This document shows, piece after piece, positions 1 through 5,390 of a stretch of DNA of 7,772 bases; positions within the stretch are counted from its first letter, which is position 1; every line of letters begins with the position of its first letter. The stretch is taken from assembly GCA_002731195.1 (NCBI GenBank), contig PCAI01000030.1, positions 1 through 7,772 of the forward strand, written 5' to 3'. A program made the translations under genes and the position numbers. This stretch comes from Methanobacteriota archaeon (GTDB taxonomy: Archaea > Thermoplasmatota > Poseidoniia > Poseidoniales > Thalassarchaeaceae). The notes below the pieces were generated by a model. The model worked only from the letters and a program-made list of their open reading frames with translations. It ran no database searches and had not been told where the DNA came from.

Positions 1-312
1 GTTGATATTTCTCCCATAGCAGATTTATACAAGTCAGAAGTCTATGCACTTGCGAAATCGATGTCCATTACTGAAGAAATTCAGCAAGCAGACCCCACTG
101 ATGGCTTATGGGATGATGGACGAACTGATGAAGATCAAATTGGAGCAACATATGATGAATTAGAGTGGGCAATGAAAGAAATAGAGCAGAGAAGTGATTC
201 AAAATATTCCACTAGACAAAAAGAAGTAATGGAGATTTATTTAAAAATGAATAAGAATAATGCACATAAAATGAAGCCAATACCTATTTTTAAAAGGAAA
301 AATATTAACTAA
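1..312 (+). CDS. nadE: NH3-dependent NAD(+) synthetase, C-terminal part (5' end outside window)
   Basis: The reading frame is open from base 1 and ends at TAA 310-312, so 103 C-terminal residues are visible and the start lies upstream. NadE makes NAD+ from deamido-NAD+ with ATP and ammonia, the last step of NAD synthesis in the cytoplasm. The family signature is clear: the segment beginning VDISPIADLYKSEVYALAK matches the NadE stretch after the nucleotide-binding core. It is followed by the conserved GLWDDGRTDEDQIG block (family form: LW..QTDE.ELG) and a Y-D-E-L-E segment. The tail is lysine/asparagine-rich and poorly conserved. The ATG at base 61 is an internal methionine, not a start, because the motif upstream of it is in the same frame. 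The gene converges on the S15 hydrolase gene and overlaps its 3' end by 8 bases. The ATP-binding SGGxDS motif is outside the window, so activity cannot be judged here. Confidence 0.93.
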   Translation, partial: VDISPIADLYKSEVYALAKSMSITEEIQQADPTDGLWDDGRTDEDQIGATYDELEWAMKEIEQRSDSKYSTRQKEVMEIYLKMNKNNAHKMKPIPIFKRKNIN

Positions 313-2119
313 AATCTTCACAATCCAAGTATGATTCATGCATTGGAGGCAGGAATAAATCATCACAAGTCCTGTAGACAGTTGATAGGCCCAAAAAAGA
401 AGAAGAGTCGAGAGATAAAGTAATTGGCGTAGTTGAAATAGGACTAGGAACGTAGTCTTCCCCTGTTTGAGATATTATTAATTGGATGCCGTCTCCTTCG
501 GGTATAATTACATCCATTCCGAAGAATTCCATCTTAGCTGTTACTGTTTCACCTGGTGTCAAAGTTTGACCTTCTTTTCCGCCTGCATGGAAACGTAAAT
601 CCATGACCGCATGACCAAGGTGCATACCATTACTAGATTGGACCATTTCAACAAAAATATGTCCGCTAGTAAATTGTATACTGGCTTGGACATGAAATAT
701 AGGAGTTCCAATAATACGTGTATCTTCAGAAAATAATGGGCAATCTATTGTTAAAGATGAGGTAGTTGTGACTACTTCTCCTCCTGAAACAACAGAACAA
801 AAATCCATATCATAGTACATCCATTCCTGATTCTTTGGAGGATATTCTGATTCTACCCTCCAAGAACCCATATTATCTTGTACCTCTGCTATTAATCTTG
901 GTTGGGGGCCTTTATCTTTCAGATAATAATCGAACCATTCCAATAAATCATCTGCCCAGTCCCATCTCAAAGTATAAGGGAAGGCTTCTGCTCCTCTTCC
1001 ACTAGATAATGATTCATGACCGCTTTTTCTATCTGGGTAATCATGTCCCCATTGCCCATAAAGGCCCTTTACATCAAAGCCTGCGTCAATGAGGATATTG
1101 TGTGTTGGAAATGCCATATGAGGGTCGACATTCCAATCTTGAATGCCATGTATGATGTATACAGAGCCGTTGTAATTTTCTAAAGCACGAGAGAGGAATG
1201 TCCTTTCTTCCCAATAATCGCTACCTGTCCATGCCAAATTATCTCCAGAAAGATATGCAGCGGGTCCTGCATAGTATCCTTCAAGATAACCTTCGCAAGC
1301 ATTTTGCGAATCTTCAAGATTACCATCAAGTCCAAAACTTCCATAAACTCCATTGTGCATTATTGCACCTCTTGCTTCCATACTGCCATTACGCCACATA
1401 AGATCATGTGCACCGATGAGTCCAGACATAGGGATAATTGTCTTTAGATATTCTGAACCCATTGCAGCAGCTTCCCAAGGTGTAGAGCCATCATATGATT
1501 TCCCGATTATTCCAACAGCTCCGTTGGAAAATGCTGCTTTACCCAAGTATTCTACTGCAGCATGGATTCCTTCTTGCTCATCAAGACCCATCAAATCCAT
1601 ACAATGGTTTGATTCACCTGTACCAAAAACAGAGACTTGTGCAATACCAAAGCCATGAGGAACGAAATTTTCTATGAGAAAACGTCCAAGTCTATCTGCT
1701 GGCGTTAATGCATCTACATCTCCGTCGTCATAATATGGTCCTATTTCTGCTATTATTGGAACTTTACATTCTTCTGGGATATCCGAGGAGTCCATATCGC
1801 AGCCTTCTATCACAGGAAGCCATAACCCCAAATGGACTTCAGCATCACCAGTCAATCCAGCTCCTCCATCTGTGACAGTAATTGCAGGAACTTCAACAAA
1901 AATTGAACGTACTGCATCAATTTGGTATGAACCATTTATTGAAACTCTGCTAAAAACATCATCATTTCTATATATCATATTTGACCTGTTTTCAACATCG
2001 TTTAACCAATGATCAGATACGTTTTGTTCATCTTTTTTTTCATCATTCCCAATGCAACCACTAAGTGAAAAGGAAAAAAATAAAATCACAAGGAACAGGC
2101 TTGTAAAAGAATTAGACAT
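305..2119 (-). CDS. Secreted S15/CocE-type serine hydrolase (X-Pro dipeptidyl-peptidase family) lipoprotein
   Basis: This is a 604-residue protein starting at the ATG at 2119. An upstream in-frame TTG (2161) would add 14 residues before the signal peptide and overlap taw1, so I reject it. Residues 1-22 form a hydrophobic signal ending in the lipobox LSGC (Cys22), so the mature protein should be a lipid-anchored exoprotein. The alpha/beta-hydrolase core shows the S15/CocE features: a GPYY oxyanion-hole-like segment near residue 127, GKSYDG with nucleophile Ser208, Asp328 in QDWNVDP and His359 in GQWGHD. From about residue 400 the C-terminal part resembles the PepX_C/CocE jelly-roll domain. Family members cleave X-Pro dipeptides or hydrolyse esters and amides; which substrate is used here is not visible. 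Five N-x-S sequons and eight non-lipid cysteines fit an exported protein. The ATG lies 4 bases after the taw1 stop, with only a weak AGG nine bases upstream, suggesting co-transcription with taw1. Confidence 0.88.
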   Translation of the reverse strand: MSNSFTSLFLVILFFSFSLSGCIGNDEKKDEQNVSDHWLNDVENRSNMIYRNDDVFSRVSINGSYQIDAVRSIFVEVPAITVTDGGAGLTGDAEVHLGLWLPVIEGCDMDSSDIPEECKVPIIAEIGPYYDDGDVDALTPADRLGRFLIENFVPHGFGIAQVSVFGTGESNHCMDLMGLDEQEGIHAAVEYLGKAAFSNGAVGIIGKSYDGSTPWEAAAMGSEYLKTIIPMSGLIGAHDLMWRNGSMEARGAIMHNGVYGSFGLDGNLEDSQNACEGYLEGYYAGPAAYLSGDNLAWTGSDYWEERTFLSRALENYNGSVYIIHGIQDWNVDPHMAFPTHNILIDAGFDVKGLYGQWGHDYPDRKSGHESLSSGRGAEAFPYTLRWDWADDLLEWFDYYLKDKGPQPRLIAEVQDNMGSWRVESEYPPKNQEWMYYDMDFCSVVSGGEVVTTTSSLTIDCPLFSEDTRIIGTPIFHVQASIQFTSGHIFVEMVQSSNGMHLGHAVMDLRFHAGGKEGQTLTPGETVTAKMEFFGMDVIIPEGDGIQLIISQTGEDYVPSPISTTPITLSLDSSSFLGLSTVYRTCDDLFLPPMHESYLDCEDFS

Positions 2120-2123
2120 AATA

Positions 2124-3140
2124 TCAAACCTGTGGTAAATGGAAATTTTGTGGTTTAGCAATACCTAGATCGCTAGGTAGATTGATTATTTTATCTGGTA
2201 AAACAACTGGCATCATTTCTCTGCCAATTAATGCTACCCTACTTTCTCTTCTGTCTGAAAGAACTTCTCGACCCGTTAGTGATGCCAATTTATTTGAAAA
2301 TTCCAGTATTTCTGGGTGTGATGGCATATTTTCAATTGTATGATTATTTTGGCTCTTACCCACATGGACATATCCTTTTGCTTCAATAAACATTGGGTCT
2401 GCGATATTATCCAATCTTGCATAGTCTTCATGATAACCTAATGATTCACCTTTTATGAGAGTATGTCGGCATACTGTCCTAGTATCTAGTGAAGGCAGTA
2501 ATTCCAATGTTTGTTCTAATTTACTAAATGCATTAGTATCAAATTTTGGTTTACAAATACGATTGAAAATTTCCTTATTAGGTGCATCTACACTGACATA
2601 TAGCTGAGTGGGTAATGTATCAAGATTTTCTATAACTTTTGGAAGACTTCCATTAGTTACTAAAAATGTAGAAACACCATGGTTGTGGCAGATTTCCAAG
2701 AATTCACTTAATCTGGAATATAATGTTGGTTCACCATTTAGAGAAATTGCAACATGTTTAGGATCTTGAGCATCTAGCCATTTCTCTCGTGGAACACTTG
2801 GATGACCTCCGAATCCTGTCAATAATCTGCGATGTGCGCGTACTGATTGGAGAAATAAATCATAAGGGTCATCATCTATCTTGTTCAAAGTATCAGAGTG
2901 TGGTTCTCTCCAACAATATGTGCATGCAAGATTACATGTGTCTACATTTGGAGCCATTTGCATGCAACCGTGGCTTTCGATACCGTAGAAAGTGCCTTTG
3001 TAACATGATCTGTCTGCAGTAAGGCTCTGTTTAGTCCAATGGCATACTTTGACTCCGCCGTGCTCACCTACAAGATGGTAGCTTTGTTTGGCTAAACGTT
3101 GTGCTATTTGCGGTTCTATCTGAGTTATTGGACTCTGCAT
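2124..3140 (-). CDS. taw1: 4-demethylwyosine synthase, archaeal TYW1 (radical SAM)
   Basis: Taw1 condenses pyruvate carbons onto m1G37 of tRNA-Phe to make 4-demethylwyosine (imG-14), the tricyclic precursor of archaeal wyosine derivatives. Taking the ATG at 3140 gives 338 residues. The cysteines are C33, C46 and C59, then C69-x3-C73-x2-C76. From memory, this spacing (13, 13, 10, 4, 3) equals that of the Methanocaldococcus jannaschii enzyme, with a constant 7-residue offset. The second triad is the radical-SAM cluster and the first triad binds the extra 4Fe-4S cluster. CYKGTFYGIESHGC and CTYCWREP are family hallmarks; the lysine after C46 is the likely pyruvate Schiff-base residue. SLNGEPTLY and LVTNGSLP are radical-SAM barrel strands. 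There is no flavodoxin domain, as expected for archaea and unlike eukaryotic TYW1. A longer form from TTG 3215 is possible, but GGAGG 8 bases before ATG 3140 and the family N-terminus favour the shorter one. Slightly unusual: SHGC where SHRC is common. Confidence 0.95.
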   Translation of the reverse strand: MQSPITQIEPQIAQRLAKQSYHLVGEHGGVKVCHWTKQSLTADRSCYKGTFYGIESHGCMQMAPNVDTCNLACTYCWREPHSDTLNKIDDDPYDLFLQSVRAHRRLLTGFGGHPSVPREKWLDAQDPKHVAISLNGEPTLYSRLSEFLEICHNHGVSTFLVTNGSLPKVIENLDTLPTQLYVSVDAPNKEIFNRICKPKFDTNAFSKLEQTLELLPSLDTRTVCRHTLIKGESLGYHEDYARLDNIADPMFIEAKGYVHVGKSQNNHTIENMPSHPEILEFSNKLASLTGREVLSDRRESRVALIGREMMPVVLPDKIINLPSDLGIAKPQNFHLPQV

Positions 3141-3148
3141 AGTTAAGG

Positions 3149-3153
3149 CCTCC
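3149..3153 (-). promoter_or_regulatory. Shine-Dalgarno GGAGG deciding the taw1 start
   Basis: On the minus strand GGAGG lies 8 bases before ATG 3140, and a second GGAG lies just upstream of it. This is the strongest ribosome binding site in the window. It selects the ATG over the upstream TTG at 3215, which has no comparable site. Confidence 0.75.
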
Positions 3154-3229
3154 GACTCCGTAACCCACAGAGGGGGCGTGTCAGATGTATGAGCGTAAGG
3201 CTGATTGGTCTTCAAAACTGCGATTGCTA

Positions 3230-3751
3230 CTAACTATATTTTATACCAGTTCCATATGCAAAAACTTCAACTGCTTTAATTCCTTTTTTTACAGTTGCAG
3301 GTGACATTACTGCAGTGTCTATTCGTACATTTATTACTTCATCCCAACCTTCTTTGATGGCTTGTTCCCTAAGTCTCTGCATAGATTCAGCTCTACCTGC
3401 AGAAATTACCTTTTGGTAAATATCTACTGAGCCTCCAAATATATTGTTTATGAATCCAATTAACTGATGCCAATGACTTGGGCCATAAACTGCCCCTGCA
3501 AAAACGACCCCCGCGGCACTTACTTCTTTCCTGTAACTGCCATCCACAGTAGAAAGGGGATCTTTACCTAATTGAGCAAATGTTTGGGCTTCTCTCTCAG
3601 CAGTATCGATAATCATAGCATCTAATTTTTTGCCACTGAAGAAAAAGGCCCATAAAACTAGAATCGGATACAAGATTGCCCATAGTATCCCGAATGCTGC
3701 TAGTAAAATCGAAAGTCCAAGAAGTCCGAATAATAAAATATTTTCTAGCAT
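3230..3751 (-). CDS. Membrane-anchored divergent YbjQ-family (DUF74) protein
   Basis: This 173-residue protein has two parts. Residues 4-38 are almost wholly hydrophobic, long enough for one long helix or a tight hairpin. They are followed by a charged linker with a helical look (about 41-75). Residues about 79-173 align with the YbjQ/UPF0145 protein encoded just upstream. Shared points are the initial GVV, the GG before the D/K-IY/YT segment (here NNIFGGSVDIYQKV), the R-A-E-x-M-x-R-L helix, the NVRIDTA strand and the terminal FAYGTGIKY. The usual GANAVVN is replaced by GWDEVIN, and an insertion (SPATVKKGIK) precedes the last strand, so it is a diverged paralogue. YbjQ proteins form pentamers in crystal structures known to me; their function is unresolved despite the Pfam label 'heavy-metal-binding'. 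ATG 3751 has GAGG 7 bases upstream. The gene follows the soluble YbjQ gene by 19 bases, implying co-expression. Confidence 0.82.
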   Translation of the reverse strand: MLENILLFGLLGLSILLAAFGILWAILYPILVLWAFFFSGKKLDAMIIDTAEREAQTFAQLGKDPLSTVDGSYRKEVSAAGVVFAGAVYGPSHWHQLIGFINNIFGGSVDIYQKVISAGRAESMQRLREQAIKEGWDEVINVRIDTAVMSPATVKKGIKAVEVFAYGTGIKYS

Positions 3752-3758
3752 GAGAAAA

Positions 3759-3762
3759 CCTC
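3759..3762 (-). promoter_or_regulatory. Shine-Dalgarno GAGG of the anchored YbjQ gene
   Basis: GAGG on the minus strand lies 7 bases before ATG 3751, inside the 19-base gap after the soluble YbjQ gene. A dedicated ribosome site so close to the previous stop fits an internal operon cistron, not a separate promoter. Confidence 0.6.
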
Positions 3763-3770
3763 GTTTTGAT

Positions 3771-4133
3771 TTATTCTATCTTAACGGCGGTACCATAAGC
3801 AAATAATTCAGCAGCGCCAGGAGTAATGGCAGAAGTAGCAAATCGGAGATTAACAACTGCATTGGCGCCTCTTGCCATTGCATCTGAAACTAGTCTACTC
3901 ATGGCCTCTGCACGTGATTCTTGAAGTAATTCAGTATATTTATGCAGTTCTCCTCCCATAATATTTTTGAATGACTGAGTTATATCTCGTCCTATATTTT
4001 TAGCTCTTACTGTAGAACCACTAACTACCCCATAAGTTTCAGTAATTACTTTGCCCGGAATTGTTTCCGTATTTACTACCATGATGCCTTGTACTATATC
4101 TACCATAATCGTATCGGATGAGTTCATGCACAT
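3771..4133 (-). CDS. YbjQ/UPF0145 family protein (soluble)
   Basis: This is a full-length YbjQ-family domain of 120 residues as given. The family pattern is complete: GVVSGSTVRAKNIGRDI, then FKNIMGGELHKYTELL, RAEAMSRLV, GANAVVNLRFATS and the terminal ELFAYGTAVKI. The fold is a small beta-alpha protein that assembles into pentamers in known structures; no biochemical role is established. There is no signal peptide or membrane segment. Two starts are credible. ATG 4133 shares one base with the TAA of the upstream membrane gene (TAATG), which would couple translation. ATG 4082 (MVVNTETIPGK, 103 residues) matches the usual family length and has AAGG four bases upstream. I keep the outer boundary but consider the shorter form at least as likely. 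The divergent, membrane-anchored copy follows immediately, so the pair may have arisen by tandem duplication and could hetero-oligomerise (inference). Confidence 0.9.
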   Translation of the reverse strand: MCMNSSDTIMVDIVQGIMVVNTETIPGKVITETYGVVSGSTVRAKNIGRDITQSFKNIMGGELHKYTELLQESRAEAMSRLVSDAMARGANAVVNLRFATSAITPGAAELFAYGTAVKIE

Positions 4134-4789
4134 TAATCTTGAGATGGAGGAGGATTATGAAATCCGGATGGAATGTCAAAATTAGTTTTCGTTTTTGTCT
4201 TCGAATACACCAATGCCAAAAATGCAAAAAGAATAGTATTACAAAATAGAATTTGGACTACACTCACTAGTAGACTTATTGATTCTATGAAATCTGGTAT
4301 CCTTTCTCCGCCTGCTTCAGACCCGAAATCATAATCAGGATAAAGTCCAACATCTAAATATAACATTGAAACTAAATGTACTTGACTAATTACATAGATA
4401 ATAAACCATAATGAAGTTATTTTAAGGCCTAAATTACGATTACCAGACCATAGTACTGGGATAGAAATTAAGCTAAGGAAAAGTAATACAATACCATAAA
4501 TTACCGAATAAAATAACATATTTTCTAAGCCGTCTATATACTCGATTGTTTGGGACCAAAAAATTTCATTTGCCGTCCAATTATCAATTTCCTCTTGGGT
4601 ACCATCTACTGGATAGGCCTCTATTTCATTATAATCATCGGGAATTGCATCCATCCATATTGGAGTCATCACTCCGGATAAAACTTGAAAAATCATCCCA
4701 ACGCACATCACAGACATGAATATGGCTAATCCCCTTAACCACCAGGGAGAAGGTTCGGGGAATGAATAAGGGGCTTCTTCAAAGGCCAT
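4133..4789 (-). CDS. Uncharacterised four-helix membrane protein
   Basis: I do not recognise this 218-residue protein. Hydrophobic segments at about residues 18-40, 91-113, 121-145 and 169-194 predict four membrane helices. The stretch between helices 1 and 2 (about 46-88) is long, acidic and aromatic, with D/E-rich patches (DDYNEIEAYP) and tryptophans. A shorter acidic loop separates helices 3 and 4. The C-terminus has a KTKTKT patch followed by a proline-rich end. With the basic KTKTKT end and the small N-terminal region inside, both acidic loops would face outward. It is the first gene of an apparent operon with two YbjQ-family genes: its TAA overlaps the candidate ATG of the next gene by one base. 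There is no Shine-Dalgarno before ATG 4789, but a TATA-like box sits about 27 bases upstream, so the mRNA is probably leaderless. Such context suggests a membrane partner for the YbjQ proteins, but no function can be assigned. Confidence 0.8.
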   Translation of the reverse strand: MAFEEAPYSFPEPSPWWLRGLAIFMSVMCVGMIFQVLSGVMTPIWMDAIPDDYNEIEAYPVDGTQEEIDNWTANEIFWSQTIEYIDGLENMLFYSVIYGIVLLFLSLISIPVLWSGNRNLGLKITSLWFIIYVISQVHLVSMLYLDVGLYPDYDFGSEAGGERIPDFIESISLLVSVVQILFCNTILFAFLALVYSKTKTKTNFDIPSGFHNPPPSQD

Positions 4790-4812
4790 ATTAAAATTCT
4801 AATTAGAATAAT

Positions 4813-4820
4813 ATTTTAAA
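4813..4820 (-). promoter_or_regulatory. Archaeal TATA-like box for the membrane protein/YbjQ operon
   Basis: The minus strand reads TTTAAAAT, centred about 27 bases before the A of ATG 4789. That is the archaeal TATA position if transcription starts at the ATG. It falls in the 46-base gap after the RimB-like gene, and no Shine-Dalgarno precedes the ATG, so a leaderless transcript is the simplest reading. Confidence 0.5.
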
Positions 4821-4835
4821 CATGACTGATGGAAA

Positions 4836-5282
4836 TTATTCATCAATAACTATTCTTGGCATAGATCTTACCATTGTGTGCATATATTCTCTTGATGGGT
4901 TAACTATGAAACCATTACGAAGAAAATTTCTTCCTAGAATTATTCTATGCCTCATTTTTGAACGATCTTGGAGGCATATTTCGACCTGATAGTCTCTGCC
5001 TGAAATTTCTAACTTTGTTTTAATTACGGGCCTTAATGTTTCTTGGCCACTAGTATCTCTAACATTTCTCCACCTTTGAATTTCTTTCTTTATTAGTCTG
5101 CCATTTTCTTTTAATCGAAATTTAACATATTCAGTATCCTTGGTATCGTCAATTGTGACATCAATGGCATGTAAAGCATTAGACCATGCGCCAGTATCAG
5201 TTTTTGCTTTTATCGGAAATGTTTCCAAATCTGGGAGACGTATCCACTCTCTCCAGCCTATGATTACAAAATCTAATGGCAT
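4836..5282 (-). CDS. RimB-like retropepsin-fold peptidase ('ATP-dependent zinc protease' family, PF05618/COG4067)
   Basis: This is a 148-residue protein from ATG 5282; an in-frame TTG at 5291 would add three residues. It begins with the family opening IIGWREWIRLPDL, followed by IKAKTDTGAWSNALHA, where Asp29-Thr-Gly-Ala is the catalytic loop of aspartic-protease type. The middle carries a hydrophilic strand region (about 45-75). The C-terminal block RHRIILGRNFLRNGFIVNP matches the conserved ILGR-x-FL segment. No HExxH or other zinc-protease motif is present, so the common name 'zinc protease' looks wrong for this protein. In Pseudomonas the relative RimB trims glutamate tails that RimK adds to ribosomal protein S6. 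No RimK-like ATP-grasp gene is visible here, so substrate and partner are unknown. It is divergent from guaB across a 108-bp region and is probably monocistronic or read into the membrane-protein operon. Cytoplasmic location is expected, as there is no signal peptide. Confidence 0.87.
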   Translation of the reverse strand: MPLDFVIIGWREWIRLPDLETFPIKAKTDTGAWSNALHAIDVTIDDTKDTEYVKFRLKENGRLIKKEIQRWRNVRDTSGQETLRPVIKTKLEISGRDYQVEICLQDRSKMRHRIILGRNFLRNGFIVNPSREYMHTMVRSMPRIVIDE

Positions 5283-5308
5283 ATGAAACAATATGTTCCG
5301 CTAAACCA

Positions 5309-5320
5309 TTATTTTTTAAT
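5309..5320 (-). promoter_or_regulatory. TATA-like box for the RimB-like gene
   Basis: The minus strand reads TTAAAAAATAAT, centred about 32 bases before ATG 5282. This would give a transcript with a leader of only a few bases. No Shine-Dalgarno is seen in front of the ATG, which agrees with a short or absent leader. Confidence 0.4.
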
Positions 5321-5323
5321 GTC

Positions 5324-5357
5324 GCGTATACATAAGAATAATGGCCCGAATATAGAA
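5324..5357 (+). promoter_or_regulatory. Candidate guaB promoter region in the divergent intergenic gap
   Basis: Two TATA-like stretches lie here on the plus strand: CGTATACATAAG at 5324-5335 and GAATATAGA near 5348-5356. The first would start a transcript near 5357 with a leader of about 34 bases containing the GAGGGG ribosome site. The second would start near 5379, on top of that site, and so is less likely. The sequence alone does not decide. Confidence 0.35.
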
Positions 5358-5376
5358 TTGTTCAAGTATAACAGTT

Positions 5377-5382
5377 GAGGGG
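5377..5382 (+). promoter_or_regulatory. Shine-Dalgarno GAGGGG of guaB
   Basis: GAGGGG ends 8 bases before ATG 5391. The bases AGGG (5378-5381) can pair with CCCT (5386-5389) around a GCAT loop. This would make a tiny 4-bp hairpin that partly masks the site; its stability is marginal. Confidence 0.5.
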
Positions 5383-5390
5383 CATCCCTA

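Noticed and set aside
1198..1677. Three overlapping plus-strand reading frames inside the S15 hydrolase gene
   Set aside because: They are antisense to a well-supported gene, show no recognisable domain, and have odd composition rich in His, Gln, Leu and Pro, typical of shadow frames.
2120..2161. N-terminal extension of the S15 hydrolase from TTG 2161
   Set aside because: It would put polar residues in front of a perfect signal peptide and overlap the taw1 stop; ATG 2119 is the natural start.
2789..3022. 77-codon plus-strand frame inside taw1
   Set aside because: Antisense to the radical-SAM core of taw1; the Cys/His content is a mirror effect of the enzyme's own codons.
4039..4227. 62-codon minus-strand frame across the YbjQ/membrane protein junction
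   Set aside because: It overlaps two supported genes in another frame and has no domain or start signal.
4836..5282. Zinc metalloprotease function taken from the family name
   Set aside because: No HExxH or comparable zinc-binding motif is present; the visible catalytic motif is DTGA.
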